Shown here: in pieces, positions 19,311 through 30,214 of the stretch | How positions within the stretch are numbered: the stretch's first letter is position 1 | How the letters are laid out: every line of letters starts with the position of its first letter | From: Rana temporaria | Lineage: Eukaryota; Chordata; Amphibia; Anura; Ranidae | Direction of reading: 5' to 3' | Length of the DNA stretch: 64,000 nt | Assembly: GCF_905171775.1 (NCBI RefSeq) | Contig: NC_053490.1 | Span: 33,452,006-33,516,005, forward strand | Made by a program: the position numbers and the translations under genes | The notes under the pieces: model-generated | The model's database searches: none | Seen by the model: the letters and a program-made list of their open reading frames with translations, nothing else | Told to the model about the DNA's origin: nothing

Positions 19311-22300
19311 TCAGCGCCCTGAACCGACGACGGGTGCCAGAAAGTCACCGCCGATCCAGGACTCATTCATCTTTATGAATGTGAGTCTGTCCACGGAGTC
19401 TGTGGACAGACGGGTCCTCTTGTCCGTGACCACCCCACCTGCCGCGCTGAATGTCCGCTCAGATAGTACGCTGGAGGGGGGGGCAAGACAATAACTCCAG
19501 CGCATACTGAGCGAGCTCGCGGCAGGTGTCCAATCTGGCAACCCAGTACTCCATGGGGTCGTCGGTGCTCATACTGTCAGAAGCACCGACGGACGCCATG
19601 TAGTCTGCCACCATGTGGGCCAGCCGCTGGTGGTGACTGCTGCTGGTGCTGGTACTGGGTCGCTCGGTTTGGAAGAACATCCTCATCTCTTCCATTAGGT
19701 CCCCTGCTCGGCTGCTGCTGGGTGCAGCCACCTGCTGGGTGAGATGAGGGGGGACAACTGGAGGCCGGGGAGTTGCCTGCTCCAACCGTCTGACAATGCC
19801 TGCCTGCAGTTCCTCCATCCGGTGCTGCCTCCGACTGGCTGGGATGAACTGCTCCAGTTTCCCCTTGCACCTGGGATCCAAAAGGGTGGCCATCCAGAAA
19901 TCATCCCTCGTCTTGATGGTCTTAACCCGGGGGTCCCTCCTGAGGCATCTCAGCATGTGGGCAGCCATGGGGAAGAGCACAGCCCGCTGTGACTCCTCAA
20001 TGCTGGCCAGGTGAATGAGGTGAGACTCTTCATCCCTGAGGCGCTGCTGGTCAAACTCAGAGATGCCCAACCCCCGGACTATCGGTGCCCCCAACACCGG
20101 CTCTCCCTCCTGACCAGGCCCTGACTCCGGGACGACACCAGCAACCACCTCCTCCTTCTCTTCATCATCATCCTCCTCCTCCTCGTCCTGGCCCTGGTCT
20201 CGGTGGAGCATTGCTGACTCCTCCTGCTCCACCAAGGCACTCTCCCCAGCTTCGAGCAGGCGATTTAGTGTCCTCTCCAGCATGAACACTATTGGCATCA
20301 CGCTATTGAGGCCGATTTGCTCACTGCTGACCATCTTGGTCGCCTGCTCGAAGGAGGACAACACTTGGCAGACCTGGTTTATCTGCCCCCACTCCGCACA
20401 GGCGATGAAAGGGAGTTGTGGTGAAGCCCTCTCAGTGCCTAGTTCCATCAGGTACTCCCTCACCGCCCTTTGCTGCTCCCACAACCTCTTCAGCATGTGG
20501 AGGGTGGAGTTCCACCGCGTCACACTGTCCACAATCAGCCTGTGAAGGGGCAGATTGTACTTCCGCTGCAACTTGGACAGGGACGCGGTAGCGGTGCGCC
20601 TGAAGTGGCTGGCAATCCTACGCGCCTTTGCCACAATGTCACTCAACCCTGGATAAGTGCGCAGGAACTTCTGCACCACCAGGTTGAGGACATGTGCCAG
20701 ACAGGGCACGTGGGTCAGACTGCCAGCACTAAGGGCGGCGAGTAGGTTGCTGCCGTTATCGCAGACAACCATACCTGCCTGGAGCCTTCGGGGTGTCAGC
20801 CACTTCTGGACCTGAGCCTGAAGTGCTTTCAGCACTTCTTCTCCAGTGTGTCTCCGGTCCCCTAAACTAACAAGCTGGAGCACGGCCTGACAGCGCACGT
20901 GCCCCACACTTGAGTAGCTACGGGGGCGCTTGCTGGGAGGCTCAGCAGCTGCGGAGACAGTGGCTTGAGGGAGACCAGCAGTTCTCCCCTGGACACCCCG
21001 GGGCGGCACCACAAGATCGGTTGCCGCCGATCCCTCACCGACGGCTCGGAGGGAAACCCAATGGGCCGTGAAGCTGATGTAGCGCCCCTGCCCATGCCTG
21101 CTGGTCCAGCCATCCATTGTGAGATGAACCCTGTCGCTGACAGCGTGATCCAGCGACAGGGTTACATTCTGCACAATGTGCTGGTGTAGGGCAGGGACAC
21201 CAGTCCTGGCAAAGAAATGGCGGCTGGGGACACGCCATTGGGGTTGGGCCTGCTCCAACATCTGCCTGAAGGGGTTGCTGTCAACTATGTTGAAGGGCAG
21301 CAGATGTTGGGCAATAACCCTTGCCAGGAGCCCATTGAGGGAACGCACACGTCGGTCTCCAGGGGGGAAGGGAGTGGTGCGGTCAAAGGCGTCTGAAATC
21401 AACGCCTGGCGCCGGACGGCAGTGCGGGACACAGACGCGGAGGGTGCTGTAGAAGTAGAGGTCTGGCTGCCGGTACCAGTACCTCTACTAGAGGGAGCGG
21501 GGGGCATGACCTGCTGGAAAGAGATGAAGATGTGGCAGGGGCTGCTGTACCCTGCTCACTTGTGGTGGTGGCGCTGCTACCACCACCACGCTTCATCTCG
21601 TCATACATCGCCCAGTGGTTTATCCTCAGGTGCTGGTTCAGGGCTGTGGTACCCACCCAAGCCAAACACTTCCCTCTCTTCACCCTCACTTTACAAATCC
21701 GGCAGATGGCCACGGTAGGGTTGTCTGCCACCAGGGTAAAGTAATTCCAGACAGGTGACTTCAGCACCGCCCTCCTGTCAGATGGGGTGACGCTTACTTG
21801 CACCTGCTGGGACTCGGTGCGCACAGGTGGAGCTGCCTGCTGCTGCTCCTCCTCCTGACACCTCCTGCTGCCATCACCAGTGGAGACCCTGACGATGGTC
21901 TCCCTGGTGGTGACCTGGCGCACCGTTTCACCAGGGTGCCTACCTTCCCCGTCGTCACTGACGTAGTGAGCCGACGCGTCAGATGGCAACCATGATGGGT
22001 CACCCTCTTCGCCCCCAGAGATGTCAGACCAAGGGCTGAAATGTGTTGGTCTGAGGGAACCAACTGACATGGAGCCTCTAGCCTGGCTCCGCTGTCCCCT
22101 CACCCACGCCTGGGTCTGACTAGGTGCTGCTGTTTCCTGCACCAAAACAGCAGCACCAGTTTGAAGGGATGTCTCTGGGATACTGCCAGCAGGTATCCCA
22201 TCCTCCTCATCCATCCCTTCAAAAAGGTCCTGACCATCAGGACAGAGCTGGAGGTCTGCCTGATGCATGGCCTCCCCCAAGATATCCCTATCACTGTCGC

Positions 22301-22614
22301 TGTCGAACAGTAAGATGCTGGACTCTTGGGGGCTGGGGGGGTACTACAGGCACCGGAGTAATGGTGGTACTACTGTGAGTCGGGACCGACGACTCAGTGG
22401 CACTGCTGTGCCCCATGTAGTCCACCACTACTTCAGCCTGAGATGGCAATATCGGGCGGCTGCCCGATGGGAAGAACTCCCGGATCAGGCGTACTCCCCT
22501 TGCACCCGATCCTCTAACACTAGTAGGGGCACGAGAGGTACCCCGTGCTGGCAGCGATCCAGCACTGGGAGTAACTCCCCTACCCCTGCTGCCACGGCCA
22601 CGGATGCCGCTCAT
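19311..22614 (-). CDS. hAT transposase (BED finger, DDE/RNase H-like), three homopolymer frame breaks
   Basis: From ATG at 22,614 a Gly/Arg-rich N-terminus (MSGIRGRGSRGRG) is followed by a BED zinc finger (VWNYFTLVAD, ICRICKVRVKRGK, LNQHLRINHW). The catalytic region then shows VVCDNGSNLLAAL, HVPCLAHVLNLVVQ, VTRWNSTLHMLKRLW and MATLLDPRCKGKL. The C-terminal dimerisation block has SSVLSERTFSAAGGVVTDKR and LTFIKMNESW. The reading frame changes at G-runs 22,335-22,341, 21,499-21,504 and 19,476-19,483; elsewhere it is open. The middle break could instead be an intron using the acceptor CTCTTTCCAG just before it. It should bind the element ends and catalyse excision and insertion in the nucleus. 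The domain layout is like Ac/ZBED-type hATs. Confidence 0.87.
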
Positions 22615-22869
22615 TATTGCTGATATGTGTGTGGGGGGGGGGTAAACTTTATTGGGGGGGGGAAATGTGAACAAAATGTGTTTTTGTGTATTTTTTACAA
22701 GACAGGCACGCAGACAAAGACGTACACAGACAACTACTAAACTATAAGAAAAGTAGTACACCAAAGACAAGGACTACAAAATTAAAGAAAAAAAAAAGCA
22801 CTAAACAAACACTAACTTTTTTTTTTTTTTTTTAAACACAAAACACAGACACTAAACACACACTAAGCT

Positions 22870-23200
22870 AAGCTAGATGAAATAAATGTACACTAACAGT
22901 GTGTACACTTACTACACAAAATTTAACTAAACTGAACACAAAACTTAGCTTTTAGAAAAGCTCTTTAGGAAAAACTAAACAAAATGTGAACTGAGATGCC
23001 TAGCAAATATCACTGAACAGCGAACCTGCAAGATCTAACAGTAACACAAGATGAACAAAACTTGGCTTTTAGAAAAGCTCTTTTATAAAGCTCAGCAAAA
23101 TGTGTACTGAAATCTCTAGCAAATATCACTGAACAGCGAGGATTGCAGGATCAAACAGTAACACAAATGAACAAAACAGCACAAAACAGCACAAAACGTA
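22870..23200. repeat. Imperfect 117-bp direct repeat in the transposase leader
   Basis: CTAGCAAATATCACTGAACAGC occurs twice, about 117 bp apart (near 22,998 and 23,115; 20 of its bases quoted suffice to find it: CTAGCAAATATCACTGAACA). It lies between the transposase promoter and its start codon, so it is leader or leader intron. Confidence 0.6.
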
Positions 23201-23396
23201 GCTTTGAAAAAAGCTCTTGGGTCTATTGCTTTGAAAAAAGCAGTTGATATACTGGAAAAGATCCACTGGAATCACTAAATAGCAATGCTGGTGATGATCT
23301 AAATCAATCAGGAACAAAGACACAGGAACACAGAAACAGCCTCCACACTCTATAGCCAGCTTCTGAATCTGCAATGAAATGGTGCTGGGAGTGAGC

Positions 23397-23471
23397 TTAT
23401 ATAATGTCCATGCAGGCAGGTTCCTATTGGTTGCTAACCTCTGACGAGTGTGGAAGGAGAACTCTGATTGG
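23397..23471 (-). promoter_or_regulatory. Probable transposase promoter (TATA and CCAAT boxes)
   Basis: On the minus strand TATATAA lies at 23,403-23,397, with CCAAT 23 bp upstream at 23,430-23,426 and another CCAAT at 23,471-23,467. A GGGCGG box is at 23,485-23,490. Transcription would start near 23,370, about 760 nt before the ATG, leaving a long leader that may contain an intron. Confidence 0.55.
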
Positions 23472-23870
23472 CTCTGATGCAAAAGGGCGGAGCAAATAAT
23501 CGCGCAATATTCCTATTGCCGAATATTCGCATTGCGATTATTCGGCAATATAAAATGATCGCTTCAGCTACTCGGCCCAAGGTCTCTAATCATACCAGCA
23601 ATGCTTTTAGACGTCTATGGAGATCACTAGGATGTGATCTGTTTTAAAAATGAAACTGTAAAAATCGCTCTGATGCGGAAGATCGGGGCGAGGAAAGTAA
23701 TCGCGCGATATTGCGTTTGCCGAATAATCGCATTGCGATCTTTCTGGAAAATTCAATGAACGCTTCAGCTACTCGGCCCAGGGTCTCTAATGATACCAGC
23801 AATGCTTTTAGACGTCGATGGAGATATCTAGGATGTGATCTGTTTTAAAAAAAAAATTGTAAAAAATCGA
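23468..23870. repeat. 201-bp tandem duplication in the hAT right subterminal region
   Basis: GCTTCAGCTACTCGGCCCA occurs at 23,561 and 23,762, exactly 201 bp apart, with similar flanks. Both copies include GCGATTATTCG/TGCCGAAT palindromes. The left end instead has a 97-bp array, so the two ends are not symmetrical. Confidence 0.75.
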
Positions 23871-23988
23871 ATATTCGGAATTGCGAATATTCACCGCGAA
23901 TTTCGAAATATAGCGCGATTTCTCGAATATGCTATATTCGAGTCGAATATTCGCAATGCGAATATTCGTGAGCAACACTAGTGAGAAT

Positions 23989-24860
23989 GGAGAGAAGATT
24001 CTCTGAATCCTCACTCTCGGCTTTTTGGTAAAGAGGAAGGCAAAAAAACCCTGGCCGTGCTGGCCAATGTGCTGCGGCAGGGAAAAAAATTCCTTCCTGA
24101 TCCCTGAAAGGCGATCGGATCAATCCCTGGATCAAAGACTGTTGGATTGTGGAGGGGAAAAGGGGGGGGATGCGGGGTGTCACTGTTGCTGGGGTGTACC
24201 AAGATGGCCGCCAGACAAAACACAGGACCCAGGCTAGGGGGGCTGTCAGCTGGGTAAAAAGATAATTCTACCGATCTGGTTGCTGAACAGGGGATGGAGG
24301 GGACCTCTAGGGGTGCGGGGGAGATAGTCCTGAGAGATCTGCACTATTTGGTGGCGAGTGCAGGGTGTACGGTCGGCGCGCCGGTAGGCCGCGGCTGAAG
24401 CCGCGTACTTTCCTGAGGCGCGGCGGCCGCGAAAAGGAGCAGGCTGGCGCGGGTGTGTAAAAACGCCGGAAAGCGCCGAAAATTCACCCAGGGGGGGTGG
24501 CTGGGGGCCACCACAATCGTGGGTGGCCGTGCGGGCGGCGATGCCGGGCGAAAGCGGGGCAGAGAGCCGCAGTGAGGGGTCTGTGTGACGGCTGTCCTGA
24601 GAAGGACGGTCATCAGTGGTTCCCCAGGATGGCAGGCCCTGAGAGACAGGGTCTTACCTGCGGAGAAAGATGGAGTCCACGGGGAGAGAGGAGCTGGTTC
24701 CTGGTTCCTAGGAGCTGCGGTTTTCCTTGTGCAGCACAGGTATGCAGAGTCTGCCTAGCTTCTGACTGCCAGGTCTGGGTGAGAGCAGGCTCGTAGTGGA
24801 AGGTCCGGAGCGCCCTACTCCACCACTGACACTGACTGACTGACTGAGATGACTGACTAC
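23989..24860 (-). other. Leader (5' UTR) of the L2-like LINE
   Basis: This GC-rich sequence lies between the hAT insertion and the DIRS junction, with no convincing protein. Read on the minus strand it precedes the LINE coding frame once the hAT is removed. A short GACT repeat (24,833-24,846) lies at the extreme 5' end. Confidence 0.6.
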
Positions 24861-25153
24861 TTGACAATGAAGAGGTTTGAGTAAAACCCTTGTCCTTGCT
24901 CCCCTGCTGGTACTTCCATAATCACTCCTTGAGATAGGAGTCGCTCTAGGGCGGACAGAAGTGATGCCTGCTTTTGAGGGTCGCCTGGAAGTCTTGACGC
25001 TTGAAAGTGAGGAGGGGGGAACTCCCGAAACTCCAGCTTGTACCCCTGAGTCACTGAGGACAGAACCCATTGGTCGGTAACTTTGGCCCCCCACAACTCC
25101 GAGAAGAACCGGAGTCTTCCCCCCCACCCAAGAGAGTGGGGGCGCCCCTTCAC
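24861..25153 (-). CDS. DIRS polymerase, N-terminal part
   Basis: About 98 codons encode the segment before the reverse transcriptase core. Motifs are VTDQWVLSSVTQGYKLEF, SLLSALERLLSQGVI and GFYSNLFIVK. The last joins directly to KPNGDVRP at 6,037 after the LINE is removed. The first codon in this frame is GTG overlapping the gag stop TGA, so translation probably starts elsewhere or by reinitiation/frameshift. Confidence 0.8.
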
Positions 25154-26516
25154 AAGGCTGCCTTAGGGGCAGCCTTAAACGGCTTACGGTTCCATGGTCT
25201 CTTGTTCCCTGCAGCTTGCCCCTGTGGCCTGTTTTCAGCTGCGCGTCCAGGAGGCCGTCGATACTGCCTAGAGAATGAGGGCCCTGGGACTGGAGAGGTT
25301 GGACGCTTAAAAGAGGGACCCCGGAACCTTTTCTTAACCGGCAAGAGGGTGCTCTTACCACTAGAGATCTTTTGTATATATTTGTCAAGATCTTCTCCAA
25401 ACAATCTTTCTCCCTGAAAGGAGAATCCAGTAAGGAGTTTCTTGCAGGGGGTTTCTGCAGACCAGTTTTTCAACCAAAGCAATCTCCTCATATCAACCAA
25501 AAATAGGGTAATAAGTGAGAAGCTTGTTGGATCGAATCCTTGATTGCGTCTACCGCGAAACATAAGGCCCTAGGTAGGTCAGCCAGATCCTGAGCTTGTT
25601 GGGCTGGGAGGTCCTTTAGGGCCTGCTTTGCTTGGTCTTTTAAAGCCTGGCAGACGCCAATGGCGGCTACAGCCGGCTGGACCACTGCCCCCGCTGTGGC
25701 AAAGGATGCCTTCAATAAGGTCTCAAGCCTTTTATCCACAGGGTCTTTAAACATGTGGATATTGTCTACTGGACACGTTAAAGACTTATTGACACATGAG
25801 ATGGCTGCGTCCACAGTAGGGACAGCCCATTTCTTTGAAAACTCTTCCTCTAAGGGGTACATGACTGCGAACCTTTTGGGAGGCAGAAAAATCCTGTCGG
25901 GCTTAGCCCAGTCCTGAAAAATCAGGTCCTTTAACAAAGGATGTACCGGGAATACCAAATTGGCTTGGGGCGCTTTCAGGGAGCCCAATGAGGATACCGC
26001 GGAGGCCAGAGGCTGAGGCACAGGTATCTTAAAAGCCAACCGCACCATATCCGTTAGGGACTGAACCCACAGTCTTTCTGCGTGAGAAGCTGAAAAAGGT
26101 TCCTCTATTGTAGAATCCTCAGAACCTAAATGGTCAAGGTGATCCTGAGTCTGGTCTCCTTGATCTTCCAATTCGTCAGCGGAGAGGATATCCTCCTCCA
26201 GAGACTCAGACCTGGGAGACGGGGATCTAACCCGCTTCTTCCCTGCCAAAGATGCCGTAATTAGAGCGGCCATCCTCCTTTCCAATCCACCCAAGGTGGA
26301 GGCTAACATCTCTTCCGTCACATAGGAAGGAGCTGGTTGAGTAGGGCCAGCCGTAGCACCTAGCAACCCTGATGGCTCACCTAGGACAACAACTTCCGGG
26401 CATTCCGGAGTAGTAGGGGCCGCTGGATTTTGGATATCCTCAGAGCCTGATGGAGAACCCTTTGGTTTTTTAACCGTCTTAGCGTTTTTAGCGCTACCTG
26501 CACCCTTAGGAGCCAT
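25150..26516 (-). CDS. DIRS gag-like ORF1, one frameshift
   Basis: It begins MAPKGAGSAKNAKTVKKPKG at 26,516. The N-terminal third is Pro/Ser/Glu-rich, and a central part resembles other vertebrate DIRS ORF1 proteins (FIFQDW-like LKDLIFQDWAKPDR, KWAVPTVDAAISC). The frame shifts by one base near 25,510: DAIKDSIQQASHL continues in another frame as LITLFLVDMRRLLWLKN. It then ends in a basic tail (RRPPGRAAENRPQG, RPWNRKPFKAAPKAAL) that looks RNA-binding. I see no zinc knuckle. Its function as a nucleocapsid-like protein is inferred from position and family. Confidence 0.75.
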
Positions 26517-27718
26517 AATATACAAATTCTGAGGCACTCCGCTAGTATACAACTGACTGTAATAGCTGGAGGAAATACACATATAATCAAATAAATGTGA
26601 AACAATAGGATAGGGTAATGTTAGAGGGACTCCAAACCTCCCATAACCTATAAAAAAGGAAAATCAATACTGAGCCCCAAGGGCTTCAACTACCAGTCTG
26701 GTATTGACCCCCTAATGCTGGGCTAGGTGAGCACCCCTAAGTGTTCAAAGGCGCTGCTTAGTACACAGGCTTTGAATGCAAACTTTTAAGCCAGAGGCTC
26801 CTTTAGTAAGGTGTACTTCCAACAACTGCCACCGGGTGTCACTGTGCCAGAAAGCTCTGTCAAACCTTCCTATGCTGTAGTCAGCATCGCTGCTCCGTGT
26901 CCCTTCACAGCCTTCACAGACTGAACAGCCCTCCAGGATTTATCCTCCCTGTGTGCAGGGAGGAGGAGCCGTCCGGCGTCAACCGCCCCCTCCCCGCAAG
27001 CGCGCGCACCGATAAGTAAAGCGCGCGCGCCAAACGCCGTCAGGGGAAGCAGGAAGCCATGTGGAGAGGAGCATCAGGACCTGAAACGCTGGAGCAGCAA
27101 ACACAGGTAAAAGGAAGCTTTCAATTATCTCCCTAATGGTATGGTTCCCTCTCTGTGGAACACCCTGCCCAAAAAAAGGCCCTCCTTGTGACAGAAGCAG
27201 CAGCAGCCTACTAGCCCAGCCAGGGGAACTATACCTGGGTGCTTTGAGCCATCCCGTTTGAAAACTTTGTGGTTCTCCTTTGCCCATGCACAGAGGCATA
27301 AATAGGCTGCCCAAGAATCCCCTGTAGGAAGCCTACTGACAAACCAAGTTCCGTAGGCCCCCTGCTTACCTTTCCACGCCGCAGTGTATTGCTCTGCAAG
27401 AGGCCCAATCTTCACCCTTCACCGTGGGTATGGTCATAGACCTTCAGGGACCGGGGTCTTAAAAGAACACCACACACCTGGACCTATACAGCACCACTGG
27501 CAACAGGTATTCTCTAGGTATAGAAACCAGACCTGGAACCCAGGGTCCAGCCCTCCAAGGAGAGGCATTATAGGCAAAACCCCATCCACGAATTGGGGCC
27601 CGGGTACCGTCCACTTTGGCTATGAAGCACCTTGGACGGATCCGGTCAGCTGGCCCTGGTCCCAAAGACTACTACAGGCACAGTCTCAACGTGCACCAAC
27701 ACCTAAGACCCTGGCGAA
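26517..27718 (-). other. DIRS leader between terminal repeat and gag
   Basis: About 1.2 kb lies between the right terminal repeat and the gag start. It holds no convincing reading frame and is unusually long for a DIRS leader, so it may contain an intron or small insertion that I cannot resolve. Confidence 0.5.
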
Positions 27719-27862
27719 AAAACTGAGGTACTCCCACTATGGGTGGGGGTTATATAGGGAGGGAACTTCCTGTCGGAGAGTGCCAGTGTCCATCACCTGA
27801 AGGTACACTATATAACATATGTAATGGCTATGCTGCTCTGTGTCCCGTGATGTACGATAAAG
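27719..27862. repeat. DIRS right (5') terminal repeat
   Basis: Positions 27,719-27,854 are the inverted complement of 3,055-3,190. The last bases, CGATAAAG, are unique to this end and are represented in the internal complementary region at 3,307. The host MITE resumes at 27,863 with AAATATTGC. Confidence 0.85.
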
Positions 27863-28104
27863 AAATATTGCATTTTTTTCAAAATTGTAGCTTTATTTTT
27901 GTTTATAGCGCAAAAAATAAAAACCGCAGAGGTGATCAAATACCACCAAAAGAAAGCTTTATTTGTGGGGAAAAAAAGATGCCAATTTTGTTTGGGAGCC
28001 ACGTCGCACGACCGTGCAATTGTCTGTTAAAGCGACGCAGTCCCGAACTGTAAAAACCCCTTGGGTCTTTAGGCAGCATTTTGGTCCGGGGCTTAAGTGG
28101 TTAA

Positions 28105-29031
28105 CACTAGAATGCACTGTTCATTGGCATCGTAGTTGTCTAAAGCTTGTAAACATGACAGAATAGAAAAAATATAGAAAAAAATTGTTCTGTCTGCAAC
28201 TTCAAAGCAACACTCTAAAGCCAATGGGTGGGAACATTTAAGGGAGGCACTGGCATCCTGCACACCAACCACCTTAGATAGATGCCAAAATGGTGGTGTA
28301 GGCCTCCGTTTTCATCAGTTGCATGGACAGAGGCTCCCATGAAAGATGTTACACTGCTGATCATAGTGAGCGGCAAAAGGTCTCCGTTCAGATTGGCTTT
28401 CACGTAAACAATCTTATCAATAAAAGCCATCACGTTATAAAATGTGTGTGGGAGAAGTCCCTTCTATATCAATGCAAGTCTACCAGTCTGCTCTGATTGA
28501 ATACAACTTTACACAGTTCGTTGCTCTGATCTCACCGTTTAGCAGGGGCAGCAAACATTCTACAAACACCCAAAGGAGAAGCCAGCAATATCTGAATCAT
28601 ATGTCTCAGTCCAGATTTTCTTTGGAACAAAATACAAAAAGGAAGTGTAATTTTTTTTTTTTCTAAATCCTGTTTGCATAGCAGATGCTCCTAGTCACAC
28701 CGTACTGGAATAAGGCTTCCTTACAGATCAGGGAGTCTGACTCATGACACTGATCTGACAAGTACGGGTCCGAGGTTGTGCAGATTATAAACTAACACGC
28801 TTGTATAGAATGGCACACAGCTCTCTTACTAACACAACTACTTCTTAAGATTATGGCACCAGCCTAAGACGATTTCAACATGTTCACTTAGAAAAATCCC
28901 CAAACCAGATCACATGTGATGTCAGGGGAACAGCCACCCACTGGTTGAGCTTACTACTTTGCATTAGGAGGACCTCTTTAAAAAGAAACCAGTCTTTGTT
29001 TTGCTTTCTTTTTTACCCTCATAAATGAACA
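28105..29031. other. Unassigned sequence
   Basis: No repeat termini or protein motifs are recognised. Open frames here are under 75 codons. There is a T-run at about 28,652. Confidence 0.4.
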
Positions 29032-29054
29032 TACCGTGTTTCCCCGAAAATAAG

Positions 29055-30029
29055 TGTAGCACTACCCCCGAAAGAGCTGCTGAGTATTTTTGGGTGGCAC
29101 GTTACCTCTATCTTCTCGCTATCCAGGGTGGTAAAGAGTCCGAAGAATTTCAATGTCCACACAATGCACTTTTTCTGGGATTTATTTGTAGAACTTTAGT
29201 TGAAAAGAAGTAAAGGGGTGGAAGGGTAGGTAGGTTCAGGTGTATAATCACAAATAGGAAACACTTCTGCTTCCAGCAAACAGTTCTCGTCGCCACTCTA
29301 GCCAGAGTGGGTATTGCTCACCTGGATGGGTCCCTCTCACTGGCCTAGCAGCCGGGATGGCGCACGGAATAAAGTACAGTCTCTGCCACAGACATTTTAT
29401 GAGGAGACACTTTTGTTCTAGAATCCCCTGCTACAGGATTCAGCACCCGGATCTCTCCTTCTTTACTCTGATAGAACGTTAGGCCCAACAGGTGACACCG
29501 TCAAGCCTCAGTGAATGGTGTATCCTTCAATTAAGTTTCCAGGTCTTCTCCCAAGGGACCAGCTTCTTGCATGGCCCACTCCAGGATAGTTCCTCCCCTG
29601 GCTTCCTTCATCAAGCGACCTCCTTCCGTAGGATGGCACAGGATCACCTCTGAAAAAACACAGGTCCCAGTCTGACTACTGGGCCTACCAGGCGAAGCCG
29701 AGACCCCCAGACCAACGTGGTCCCGGAGTCAGGATTCAGGACACACCTCAGGCAGGCGCGTGAGACGACAGATCCCCGCCAATGGCGTCTGTCCCTTAAG
29801 TACCTCTCCCCAGCACAGTGAGGCAACCACTTCCACTGATTGGCTGCTGAGGGGGGACACCCAATACACCCTGACCTTGCTGCTGCCACCCTTGGCAATG
29901 ACACCCCCAGGCAGCCATGGCTGAAACAGAGGCTAAATTTGCCATCAATCACACCAGTCTGAGCCAAATAACAGCCCAGACCCCACTAAATTTACAGCAG
30001 CGCCTGTTCAACAGGAGCAGGGCGCTACA
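29055..30029 (+). mobile_element. Probable solo LTR
   Basis: It begins TGTAGC and ends GCTACA (TG...CA with short inverted ends), is 975 bp long and contains AATAAA near 29,369. The neighbouring bases ATAAG and ACAAG could be a 5-bp duplication with one mismatch. The MITE sequence is interrupted exactly between AAAATAAG and CCTGGG. No internal retroviral-type genes are present. Orientation is assigned from the AATAAA. Confidence 0.5.
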
Positions 30030-30214
30030 CAAGCCTGGGTCTTACATTAATTTTTTTAGACAAAAGACCCAGTAGGGCTTATTTTCGGGGTAGGGCTTGT
30101 CATGTGCTGTCTTCTCTCCCCATCTCCTGGAACAGAGTTAAAAGTGCATGTAAAATCATAAAATGCACTGTATTACAGCCCCCATACAATGTAAAGTGTG
30201 CACTGTACCTTCCT

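Larger units (their letters stand above)
9166..23980. mobile_element. hAT transposon, 14.8 kb, with transposase and a second Myb-like gene
   Basis: Inverted ends TAGTGTTGAGCAGAATATG (left) and GAATATTCGTGAGCAACACTA (right, shown as read on plus without its last base context) are flanked by the perfect 8-bp duplication GTGAGAAT at 9,158-9,165 and 23,981-23,988. The target is the leader of the L2-like LINE, 38 bp before its start codon. Subterminal DNA at both ends is crowded with CGAATATTCG-type palindromes. The minus strand encodes a hAT transposase (19,311-22,614). The plus strand encodes a four-exon Myb/SANT-like gene (10,000-15,403), convergent to the transposase. The large size is partly due to later guests: Tc1 (13,577-15,103), a Tc1 fragment, a likely SINE, an RTE-like tail and a minisatellite. 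Confidence 0.9.
6038..24860 (-). mobile_element. L2-like LINE, inserted in the DIRS polymerase gene and itself split by a hAT
   Basis: The 3' end is at the left: on the minus strand the tail reads GCGCTATATAAG followed by four ATTC units, typical of the CR1/L2 group. The 5' end lies near 24,860. The DIRS reading FYSNLFIVK (ending at 24,861) continues as KPNGDVRP at 6,037, so this LINE sits exactly in a codon run of the DIRS polymerase. Without the hAT insertion the LINE is about 4.0 kb. A target duplication is not clear (CAAG against CAAAG). Confidence 0.85.
3006..27862 (-). mobile_element. DIRS-type tyrosine-recombinase retrotransposon, split by an L2-like LINE
   Basis: Coding runs on the minus strand from the right end: inverted terminal repeat (27,719-27,862), gag-like ORF, a polymerase ORF with reverse transcriptase, RNase H and tyrosine recombinase, internal complementary region (3,238-3,350), and left terminal repeat (3,011-3,190). 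The two terminal repeats are inverted copies of 136 bp. The internal complementary region joins the complements of both outer ends, which is diagnostic of DIRS elements; they integrate as circles and make no target duplication. Without the LINE insertion at 6,038-24,860 the element is about 6.0 kb, normal for the family. Exact outer ends are uncertain by a few A/T bases. Confidence 0.9.
2270..28104. mobile_element. TTAA-flanked MITE split by nested insertions
   Basis: The left half (2270-3005) starts TTAACCACTTAAGGACCG. The right half (27,863-28,104) ends CCGGGGCTTAAGTGG then TTAA. Removing the DIRS element between them gives an element of about 1 kb that is colinear with an uninterrupted copy at 54,173-55,058 (shared blocks include CACAAAAAATAAAAAC and GGTGATCAAATACCACC). 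It is probably piggyBac-like. A third copy, in reverse orientation, begins at 63,420. The interior contains no coding sequence of its own. Confidence 0.7.

Noticed and set aside
20085..22378. Plus-strand Pro/His-rich and Trp-rich frames across the transposase
   Set aside because: They are antisense to the hAT transposase, whose motifs are clear on the minus strand.
9166..23980. That the Myb-like gene belongs to a Harbinger element inserted in the hAT
   Set aside because: I looked for Harbinger-type ends (3-bp TWA duplication) around 9,900-15,420 and for a DDE Harbinger nuclease and saw neither. The gene also begins beside the hAT subterminal array. It remains the main alternative to test.
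24708..25400. 230-codon minus-strand frame next to the DIRS junction
   Set aside because: It runs across the DIRS-LINE junction in a frame that matches neither element's protein.
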